DNA of 64,000 nucleotides from Adiantum capillus-veneris (Eukaryota; Streptophyta; Polypodiopsida; Polypodiales; Pteridaceae): positions 82,751,340-82,815,339 of the forward strand of contig CM043971.1 of NCBI GenBank assembly GCA_014529385.2. The letters run 5' to 3'. The notes under the pieces are model-generated. The model ran no database searches and was not told the origin of the DNA. It was given only the letters and a program-made list of their open reading frames with translations. The position numbers and the translations under genes were made by a program. The number at the start of each line of letters is the position of its first letter. Position 1 is the first letter of the stretch. Of the stretch, positions 55,812 to 64,000 are shown one piece after another.

Positions 55812-56010
55812 GAAGTCCGACCCAGTAGCAAACTCTCCCTCACTAATGAGGTTGCCATCACTATCATACTCAGGCTCCTTAAGAACCTCCTCCTCCGAAG
55901 ACTCTAGAGGATCATCCTCAAGCTCATAAGCGGCTGATGTGCTAGCGGAACCGCGTCGTCCTCTGCCACGTCCTCGGCCACTGCGTGGAGTGCTACTAGC
56001 TCTAGCTCCT
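55812..56010 (-). pseudogene. Basic-then-acidic C-terminal coding fragment, not recognised
   Basis: Read down from 56010: GARASSTPRSGRGRGRGRRG, then SASTSAAYELEDDPLESSEE, EPEYDSDGNLISEGEFATGS. An RG-rich stretch followed by a strongly acidic tail. It is open across the whole 66 codons and looks like real coding sequence, possibly the C-terminus of a transposase or nucleic-acid binding protein. Family not established. Confidence 0.4.
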
Positions 56011-56149
56011 AGAGTCTAGAGGCCTGAAGGCTCAAAAGGCAGCCCGAAACGGCTCAAATCGGCTGCCCAATGGCTATATTTTTCGAAAATGTAACTTAAA
56101 TTTTTAAATTAATTATTATATTAAAAAAAAAAAAAAAACCAAACCGTAT

Positions 56150-56350
56150 TTGACTCCGTACGGCTGGACGTTCGTACGGTACGGACGTCCGTACGGCGTA
56201 CGGAAACTTCCATGATGGTGGTAGTGGTGGTGGTGATGACGCCGGTGGGACTGCAACTGTCGACGGAGGAGACAACGGTGGTGGTGGCACTGGTGGAGGT
56301 GGAGGTGGTGGTGGTGGCAGCTACGACAATGGTGGTGGTGGCGATCTGTC
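56150..56350. repeat. CGTACG-rich palindrome cluster and GTG repeats
   Basis: 56156-56205 packs CCGTACG/CGTACGG words in both orientations, and 56213-56345 is GTG/GGT-rich. His- and Pro-rich frames here are low complexity. Confidence 0.8.
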
Positions 56351-56807
56351 ATCTGCAAGATCATTGGCAGTCGACCCAGTTGAGGTGAGGTACGCGACCT
56401 TCTTCAGGCCCGCGCCTTCTAGCAGAGGTGGGAAAGACCATTGACATTAAGCTTCTCAGACAAGGATACTACCAGATCGAGTTTGAGACTCACACTACCA
56501 ACTGCTCCTACACTCGAGACCACTCACACGATCTCATCATGGGCTGCCCTAGCCTCCTGTGGAACCGAGGCTCTCATGGCATCTCCTCCTGACAGGAAGG
56601 CTGATATGAAGGGAGAAGGAACCGGATCGGGGCTTTCCTATGGTGTGGCTGCCCCATGACGACTGCTCCTCTCGTATGCCTGCACCATGATTGAGGTGCT
56701 CTGTATCTACCAGCGAGGAGCGACCGAAGATGGATCTCCTGTGACTTATCTCTTTTGAGGATTGTACACCCTGTAACAGCCTTTGTATCTGCTCTTACCC
56801 ATTATAT

Positions 56808-56808
<1 letters not shown>

Positions 56809-56848
<40 letters not shown>
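56809..56848 (+). repeat. (CA)20 microsatellite at an insertion boundary
   Basis: Forty bases of CA just before Copia-4 protease sequence resumes near 56866. Confidence 0.97.
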
Positions 56849-56849
<1 letters not shown>

Positions 56850-56865
56850 TGTGTTGTATTAGCCC

Positions 56866-57324
56866 TCAGTCCACTACTTTCACTCCCCTATTCATACCGC
56901 TGTGTAAACATGGATCTCCAGCTTCCAATGAGAACAAGCGACCTTTCTTTCTTCCACATGCCAATAATTTGCCTGGTCTGCCTTTGTGAAACTCCTCTAT
57001 GAAGCAGCCATAACGATTAAAACGGACTTGCAAGCCTTGATCTGTCATTTGTCCAACTGATGCTAAATTCTTTGTGATTGAAGGCACATATAGAACATCT
57101 CCCAATGTGTTGTATGTCCCGTCTTTTTCTAGCAATGGAACTGAACCAACATGTGTAATCCGATGCATAGTATCATCACCTGTAGAGACAAACTCATCCT
57201 CTTCTAATTTCTCTTTTCTGTCAAACCATTCACCATGATATGTCATATGATTTGTGGCACCACTATCTAAATACCAATCATCTGTATGATGTGGCTCCAC
57301 CATGCTTCCAACAACATGCTCCAT
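56866..57324 (-). pseudogene. Copia-4 protease
   Basis: A 152-residue frame with WYLDSGATNHMT (canonical D-S-G, near 57265-57290), MHRITHVGSVPLL and LYVPSITKNLASVGQM. It ends in the foreign insert at about 56866. The zinc knuckle that precedes it (CNRCGIYGHFEREC) is at about 57460-57500. Confidence 0.88.
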
Positions 57325-57329
57325 AGGAA

Positions 57330-58384
57330 ATAAATGTCCACTCGATCTATTGTCATATATATTTTGATCATGAGGATTGTATCTAGGAAAGTTTCCTCCA
57401 TGTCTGCCATAACCTCGGCCTCTTCCACCACGATCACGGTTTTGATTTAGCCTTGTGTAACATTCTCTTTCAAAGTGACCATAAATGCCACATCTGTTAC
57501 AATATCCATCTCTTTGAGGATGTACAAATCGCCTCCACGTCCACGATGTCGGGCTCTCCCCCTTCCTCTTTGGCTATAATCATTGTAACTTTGACTTTGT
57601 TGGTTTTTCCATTGACCTCTTCCAGCATTGTTTCCACGACCATAGTTTCCTCTTCCACCTCTATTGTTTGCAGACCTCTAGAGTAAAAAACCTGATCTCT
57701 GGAATTGTTATTTGATGTAGAAGGACCTGACTTTCCTAACTTCACCTCTTCTTGCAAACAAAGGTTTACTAACTCTTCAAAATCAGTCATGTGTCCTCGA
57801 ACAGATATAGATGTATCCAATGACTTGTATTCCGGTCCCAAACCATTCAATGTCACTGAAACTAAGTCATCATCTGGAACTTCAACATTAATGCTCGCAA
57901 GATCTTCCTGTATTTGCTTTATCTCTGTCACATAATCTGATATAGATCTATTTCCTCGCCATACACAATGTAACCTTTGCTTCAAGTGAACTTTTCGTGG
58001 TTCTGTATTGGAGCTGTTCATTCTTGCTAGTATCTCCCATGCTTCCTTTGGAGATTGAGCCTTCTTCACATGTGGTATAAAGAAGTCACTAATGCATAGT
58101 GAAATCCAATGCATCACTTTCCTTGAATTCTCGATACACTTCTTGTAAGCTTCTACTCCTGCTTGCCATGTTTTATGTGCTTCAACATTCTCTCTATTTG
58201 GTTCCAAACCAACCTCGGGACACTCTTGTTCACCTGTAATATAATCCCATAAACCTTTGCCCATGATAAAGTTCTCCATCCTGTAAGACCATATGCTATA
58301 GTTCTCTCTGGTTAGCTTCTCTCCCACAATTTGTGTGACTTGAGTTGAACTTTCTGCCATCTTCACTCTCTCAATTGCTTTCAA
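57330..58384 (-). pseudogene. Copia-4 Gag
   Basis: A 295-residue frame 58384-57497, probable start at the Met of MAESSTQVTQ near 58360. A UBN2-type Gag: LTRENYSIWSYRMENFI, DYVTEIKQIQEDLASI, LNGLGPEYKSLDTSI. Near 57675 a frameshift replaces an RG-rich nucleocapsid (GGRGNYGRGN) with a nonsense frame. The knuckle CNRCGIYGHFEREC lies in the corrected frame. Gag forms the particle and binds element RNA. Confidence 0.88.
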
Positions 58385-59265
58385 AGTATTTTTGACAAAA
58401 TTTCGGCAGAGTTTCGTTTGTATTTGGACAATATCTCAAGTGACAATCTCAACCAAAGTGCTCATAAACACTGACAGAAAATCTCTCACTGCCAAGGGAA
58501 AATCCAGTGACTCACTTTGCCACAGACTGACTCAGTACTATGCATAAATACTCTAAAACAATGTCCACATGGACCTGTATGCAAATGCAATCCATATGCT
58601 GTCCTGTACCACATATCCATACATCCATCTTCTTCCCATAGTCGTAAACGACATATGAGGTCTTTCGCGGGGCCAGTCGGGGGTTCGCTCCAGTGCCTAA
58701 TCCACCTTGCCAATGTACCAAAGCTCCCAAGGCAAGGCTTCAAAAAACCTCACTCGACCCTCACAAAGGCTGCAGTTTTCCAAAATACATTGACCGCATA
58801 TCCATACATAACCACAAAGTACTCAATCTGACAATATAACCGCCTCAACTTCTTCCCACAATCTTTCTTACATAGGCGGCTGTCCGTAACGGACCCACAA
58901 CAACCAAACATAATCTTTGATAACACAATATCATGATGCAAAAGCTCTATGTCGCTCTCCAAAACCTGTGTAAATGCTGAATTCTTCACCTGTAACCTGT
59001 AAATCTACTGCCGAGTGCAAAACTGGACATCTCCTATGCTTGTGTGAGCTGGCTGTTTGCTGCAGAAAATTGCAGATTATGGCAAATCTGGGTACGCCAA
59101 TGCGTCCGGAACGCCCAAAAACTTAAAGATAGACTCTTGGATAACTGTATTCCGAGTTCGGGTGAGGGAGTTATGACCAAAAAACCTCTCTTTTTTGCTG
59201 TTTTTCAGAGTTGCGGAAATCTGTGTAATGACTGCAGTTCCTTAAACTGAGCTCTGATACCACTT
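58385..59265 (-). other. Copia-4 leader with leader motif and primer site
   Basis: About 0.87 kb, no gene. The motif AAATTTCGGCAGAGTTTCGT then TTGTA lies at 58398-58422, 14-40 bases upstream of the gag frame. The complement of the tRNA-Met site GCTCTGATACCA is at 59251-59262. Confidence 0.85.
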
Positions 59266-59497
59266 TGTAGAGTGTGCAGGTGATGGAGAAGGTAGAAAAG
59301 AAGACTACGCACACACACCAACACACATCGAGACACACACACACAATCGTTACCCTGCAGCAGCAGCCATTCAACGAGCTGCTCTTCTCTTCTTTTCTTT
59401 TGAACTATTATCCAAAGTATATTTACAACATAGTATAGTCAGTGTCCAACCGCCCATAGCACAATGGACATATTCTTTAACATCATATTCTTTAACA
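59266..59497 (-). repeat. 5' LTR of Copia-4
   Basis: 232 bp partner of 46971-47202, followed by GTATT. Confidence 0.95.
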
Positions 59498-60219
59498 GTA
59501 TTCTCTAGGAGAATAGCCATAACTTTCGTCGGAAGAGGAGGAAGGTGAAGAAGAAGGAGAAGAGGGTGACCTCTTCCTAGCCCTTTTCTTCCTTTGTTTC
59601 CTCTCTTGCTTTTCAGAGTGATGAGGAGAAGGACTATGTGTTGATCTTTTTCTCTTGGGAGGAGTGGGCGATCGTCTAGACCGCCGTCTTCATGGAGTCA
59701 CATCTTTAGAGGAACTTAAACTTTCATTGCTTTCTTGCTCTTTGGATTCCTCCTCTAGAATGGGAGAGAGTCTTCTTTTGGGGGTCTCTTCAACCTAGTG
59801 ACGAGATAATTCACAAACATGGGAGCATCATCATTAGCACCTTCATGTGCAAAATCAAAGCTGTCAATGTTCCTTCTACTCTCTTGATTATTGTCAGCCA
59901 TGTTAACAAAATTTATGTAGGTACTTAGTGTACACTTTGGAAATTCAAAACCTTAGTTGTCACTCCTCTTAGCCTTTGAAAATCGGCTCTTAAGTATCTA
60001 CACCCACGGCTCGAAGTGGTTAATCATAGAGAGTAGAGGAGTAGGTCTAACATAGCAGAGTTGCTGAGGGCTAGCTCCTTTCGAACTTCTTATGGCTCAA
60101 TAATGGTAAAGCCATAGGCAAGTCTAAAAAGACTCCATTATTAAGTCCAAAGCTCCCGAGGTGTGCACCTTCCCCCACATAGTGGGCTCAACAAAACCAA
60201 TAATAGATCCCAGTTCCAC
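59498..60219 (-). pseudogene. Gypsy-C Gag N-terminus and leader
   Basis: Start ATG near 59901 (MADNNQESRRNIDSFDFAHE). An Arg/Ser/Pro-rich segment (RRRSRRSPTPPKRKRSTHSP, then KKRARKRSPSSPSSSPSSSS) is followed by DESYGYSPREY, which continues at 46965 across Copia-4. One in-frame stop after KDVTP. 59902-60219 is leader without a recognisable primer site. It ends where family-L copy 3 starts. Confidence 0.75.
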
Positions 60220-61388
60220 TTACCCTAATAACTCTTGTTGCTAGCATACATAATAGCATAGTAATGAAGAAGAAGGAGATGGAAAGCTTAAGCATTGAAG
60301 CATGGCTCTTGGTTGGATTTGCACTCCATATCCAAGAGTGTTGGTGTAGGCTCTCAACCTCTACTTGATTGGAGAAGGAGAGGGAGCTCTTGCACTTTGC
60401 ATAGCACACAATAAGAGTGTTTGTGAGTGTGTGTGGGTGAGTATACCCCCTAAGCAACCCCCTAGCTTGCTTGGGTTGACCCCCCCCCCCCCCTTGTAGC
60501 TCATGCTTGAAGCTCATTGGACCCCTCCTGGCCTAGCCAATCATAAGCAGGAGGCATTACAAGCAGCAAGGGTGGCCTTGAGAAAAGTGTCCACCTTTCC
60601 CCTTTGAGAGAGAGGGCTAGATAAATGCTAAATCAATTAATTAAATCTCCTAAATTATTAGTGGACCCCTTGGGTGGCCAACCAATAGGCTTCTGGCACA
60701 CCATGAGGGCAACATGAGGAGGAACTTGACAAGTGTCCCTTTGGCTTTCTTTGTACCATGCATGCCTTGTGTGAGTGTGTGGGTGTTCTCTCTCATCCCC
60801 CCTCATGTAGGGCTCACCCCCTCCTTGTAGGGATTGAATATTTGACTTTTTGACACCTCAAGCCCCTCATGCATAGGCCTAGTTCCCACCACAAGCTTGT
60901 CTCTTAAGCACTTTAAGCTTGGGCTGGGTTCTCACCTCAAGTGCAACCCTAGCATCTCAAGCATGTCAAGCACCTCAAGCATCTCAATCATTAAGCACCT
61001 CAAGCATCTCAAGCATCTCAATCATCAAGCACCTCAAGCACCTTAGTCATCAAGCATGACAAGCGGGACAAGCACCTCGAGCTGGGTCGGGTTCCCGTGC
61101 CTCAAGCTCAACCCTAGCTTACCTAAGGTCAAAGTACTTTTACACACATTATTGGAGGTCTTCAATGAAGGTAACCCTAAGGTCTTATGCTCCATTTGTT
61201 AGCCTTGCTCTTTGATAGACCATGTCTCATTTGGGCCCCTTTACCATTGGCCCCGTGTTGAGATAGATCTATAAGCACATGTCTATATCTTAACACTTGT
61301 TCTCGTTTATTCTCCCACATTAAGTGATCAATTTAATATGAGAAAATCATTTGGGTTGGTTAGATATTAGATACTAGATTTTATGACA
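60220..61388. repeat. Family-L LTR (copy 3), truncated
   Basis: Matches 44570-45689 closely, from AACTCTTGTTGCTAGCATAC to TTTTATGACA, so it lacks about the first 430 bp. It carries an extra AAGCACCTCAAGCATCTC-type expansion at 60985-61075. It separates Gypsy-C leader from Gypsy-D RT. Whether it is a truncated solo LTR or the 5' LTR of Gypsy-C cannot be settled. Confidence 0.7.
60960..61080. repeat. AAGCACCTCAAG minisatellite
   Basis: Words CAAGCACCTCAAGCATCTCA are repeated with variation about six times. Copy 2 (45340-45375) has only two to three units. Confidence 0.8.
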
Positions 61389-63430
61389 GGATCCCCATAT
61401 GGCAAACTACTAGGTTTGATGAGCCTCCTATTTGGAAAATCATTTACTTGAGTCTATATTTCTTGTTGTGCAGTAGGATTTACTCTATAATGTGCCCTAC
61501 AAGGTGGTTTGCTTTTAAGAATGATGTCTATCCTATGGTCTTCACGCTATGAAAGTGAAACTCTAAGAGGAAAATCATGCATAAATCAATCTTTGAATTG
61601 AGAAAGAAATTTTTTGTGTGAATCATCATGTGGTGGTAATGAATTGATAGACATGTCACTAACAAGCACAAGGTATGTTTTGTTTTTCTTTTCGATGGCT
61701 TTCTTATCTTGTGTTTGAGATAGAATTGGAAATTGTTGATGTTCAAGTATGGGGAAAATCATGCATAAAGCAATCTTTGAATTGAGAAAGAAATTCTTTG
61801 TGTGAATCATCATGTGGTGGTAATGAATTGATAGACATGTCACTAGTAAGCACAATGTATGTTTTGCTTTTCTTTTGATGGCTTTCTTATATTGTGTTTG
61901 AGATAGAAGTGGAAACTGTTGATGTTCAAGTATGGTTTGAATGATATTTTCATTATTATTATCAGTGAGTGAACCTACTTTGTGATCAATTGGTGGAATG
62001 AAGTCATGTTGCTATGGCGATATACCCAAAATCACATAAATTCCAAGCAAAGGGGCACCTAGAAATGTGTATGTTTGTGCAAAACCACCGATACAACTCT
62101 GAATCACTTGATTCTTACAATTATATTGCTGGTTATTGAAAATAGTCTTAATCTTATAATGTGACGGCACATGATATAGAGTGAGTTGATATACAAGTCG
62201 TGCAAACATAAAATCGTGACTACTACCATCACTTAGGGGTGAACCTCAAGAAATTTTAGTATATAACATGCGTTAAAAAAGAAGGGTATTTTGATTCATA
62301 AATTTTAATTTATTTTGAATAAAATTCTTACAAAAGGGGTTTTTTATTTGAAAATGAAAAAACTCGTAAGCTTAACAACAAAAGAGGTTATTTTATTACC
62401 TTAAAATGTGTAGATATGGGGGGTTTTTTAATACCATCTGAACACACATTATATAAATGGTTTCTTAGAAATGTATCCCTCGAACACATCATCAAGATTG
62501 TGATATCTTTGTGTTGCACTATGTCCTTCACCTTAGGCAAAGTATGAGGAAAGATAGGTACCTAGAGAATTATTTTTGATACTTCATAGTCAGGATCATA
62601 CTCTTCACCATAGTCAGCTTTAGCTTTGTTGTCAAATGAGAGGCATCTTCAATGAGGGTGAGTGTTGCGCCATTGGTATGGTTGTTGTTGTGGCCTTACT
62701 AGTCACTCTTGCAATTGCCACCATTTGATCGGCTATTATGTTGACCATTTGATTGGCCACTACCTTTTCTTTGTTGTTAGTTAAACATATATCCACATAA
62801 TGAATATGTTATAAACAAAACATTTGACCTTCTTGGAGCCATTGGAAACTTGATTCGGACATTTTCCCTTGTTGAGGATTGGTTGTGGTTGAGTTGGAGC
62901 TAGAGAAAAATTGTCAAGTCTATATCTCTTGAAAAATGTATGACTTTTGTTCTTGTTGGTGTCAAAGTTAGAAGAAGAAGAAGTAGGCATAATGCTTCTA
63001 CTAGTAGCTAAAGAATCACCATTTTATTGTTAACCACCAATTTCTTTCTAAGCATTCAATGCTAAGGTAACAGCCTTCAGTAAATCTGCAGACTTAAACA
63101 TGTCTACTTCAACACCAAGGTGGGTTACTAAATTAGAATTGAATTTAAGCTTCACTTTTCTCTTGTCAACCTGTTCAATCACCTATAAATAAAATAAACA
63201 ATTCCAAAAATGATCAACATAGGCCTGTACACCTTCATATTTACCCTATTGCACTAAATCCAATTGTCTTTGTAGCTTTGATGTATATTGTGTAGGTAGC
63301 AATTGTGGCATAAAAGCTTTTGAAATGTAGACCATTTGCATGGACGTTTTCCATTTTTCTTGATAGCCTTCCACCATAATGCAACAGTACTAGTGAGATG
63401 ATTGAATACACATTTGATTTTATCATGCTT
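61389..63430 (-). pseudogene. Gypsy-D Gag-to-RT remnant
   Basis: Reading down: Gag with VFNHLTSTVALWWKAIKKNG and WSTFQKLL (63430-63240), VDMFKSADLLKAVTLALNA (63060-63110), an Arg/Lys-rich region (62780-63000), a poorly defined protease region, a duplicated linker (61569-61936), then the RT N-terminus DIILKSKPPCRAHYRVNP and LPYGDP at 61389-61520. It breaks off at family-L copy 3. Stops in every segment. Confidence 0.65.
61569..61936 (-). repeat. 184-bp tandem duplication in Gypsy-D
   Basis: Units at 61569-61752 and 61753-61936 differ at about ten positions. Both encode (minus strand) LEHQQFPILSQTQDKKAIEK and SDMSINSLPPHDDSHKKFL. Confidence 0.93.
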
Positions 63431-63527
63431 AAAAAATTTTCATCATGAAAAGAATCATCTAACTAATTGATCCATGCCAACACTCATTAGGGGAAGTTTG
63501 AGGTCTCTTTTTTTGCCTTTTAACGTT

Positions 63528-63588
<61 letters not shown>

Positions 63589-64000
63589 CTCAAAGACAAT
63601 GAGGGGGGGTCTTCCATTATAGAATCTTATTTTTGAAAATTGCATTTGATCTTCTAAAATGAATTTTCTTTGACCCACAATATGAGGTAACTTTCAAGTA
63701 CATGGTCGTTTTACCTCAAAAAATGTCTTTTCCATCGATCCAAAGATTTTTTGAATCTTCTCATGGTCTCCTTTTTCCCACCCCTCTTTGTGTCACCTCC
63801 TCTTCCCTGCTCTTTCTACTGTCATGTCTTCACCTTCATCTTCTTTGCATCCTATTCTCCTTAAGCGATGGAGTCCATCACCACTTATGCCACATTAGAT
63901 GAGCACAACCACTGGATCCCAATATATATAACCAAGGGTAGTTCGATTATAATGCAACAGAGCAGGAGAAGAAAAGACTCATCCAAGAACCCATTCTTGT
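63431..64000. other. Unassigned end of window with (AG)n tract
   Basis: An (AG)n microsatellite of about 55 bp at 63531-63586. The rest may be the upstream Gag or leader of Gypsy-D, but nothing is recognisable. TATATATA at 63923-63931 (minus strand sense) is a possible promoter-like box. Confidence 0.4.

Larger units (their letters stand above)
46971..59497 (-). mobile_element. Copia-4: Ty1/Copia element with foreign insert, target duplication GTATT
   Basis: Two 232-bp LTRs (46971-47202; 59266-59497) with about five differences (about 2 percent) flank Gag, protease, integrase, a truncated RT and RNase H in minus orientation. GTATT lies on both sides (46966-46970; 59498-59502). Removing the element restores the Gypsy-C Gag frame (..DESYGYSPREY then KRGGHHKSFP). 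About 7.6 kb of unrelated DNA (about 49260-56865) separates protease from integrase. It is the youngest layer of this nest apart from that insert. Confidence 0.93.

Noticed and set aside
56096-56364. His-rich and Pro-rich minus-strand ORFs
   Set aside because: They are translations of a GTG-type simple repeat and an A-rich tract, with no domain.
56420-56770. Possible Gypsy RT fragment (TIDIKLLRQGYYQI-like) on the plus strand
   Set aside because: Only one short block resembles RT and the following motifs are absent.

Overview
The window looks like repeat-dense intergenic DNA of a land plant. It is nearly all nested LTR retrotransposons (Ty3/Gypsy and Ty1/Copia), plus one LINE remnant, small non-autonomous LTR elements, microsatellites and a patch of pentatricopeptide (PPR) gene debris. 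The plant assignment rests on tRNA-Met and tRNA-Asp type primer sites, plant-style Gypsy and Copia domains and PPR modules. The PPR wording (long, very uniform 'EALGCFQRMQ.EGVSPD' modules) recalls seed-free vascular plants such as ferns, but that is a weak inference. I see no intact host gene, no RNA gene and no CRISPR array.

Nest 1 (1-20892). A plus-strand Gypsy element, here called Gypsy-A(+), gives gag debris at 1-1038 and protease, RT, RNase H, integrase and a long 3' region ending in an LTR at 10690-20892. A minus-strand Copia (Copia-1: LTR 1039-1218, internal 9311-10685) sits in its gag. That Copia was in turn entered by a second, minus-strand copy of the same Gypsy family, Gypsy-A(-), at 1230-9310, which has lost RT, RNase H and integrase by an in-frame deletion. 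A complete 1.36-kb non-autonomous Copia (16620-17977, target duplication CCATT) sits in the 3' part of Gypsy-A(+).

Nest 2 (24551-38071). A minus-strand Copia-2 is split by a solo LTR of family L (26651-33805, target duplication CAAAT). That LTR is itself split by a nearly intact Copia-3 (26966-32515, target duplication GTGCA). Proximal to this nest (20893-24490) are decayed ORFs I do not recognise; distal to it are a foldback repeat and a minus-strand LINE (38540-41760).

Nest 3 (43530-60219). A minus-strand Gypsy-C (gag, protease, RT) is interrupted by a second family-L LTR (44144-45689) and by Copia-4 (46971-59497, target duplication GTATT). Copia-4 contains about 7.6 kb of foreign DNA: PPR debris, a small Gypsy-like element whose interior is an array of short palindromes, a plus-strand Copia RNase H fragment and unassigned DNA. 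A third family-L LTR (60220-61388) and a minus-strand Gypsy-D remnant (61389-63430) close the window.

The strongest leads are: (1) Gypsy-A has a second retropepsin-like domain after integrase, with a canonical DTG, whereas the usual protease reads DGG in both copies; (2) a short leader motif (ACTCTGCCGAAATTT in RNA sense) recurs upstream of gag in several distinct Copia families and is kept in the non-autonomous element; (3) 52081-52424 is an array of short palindromes with paired compensatory changes.
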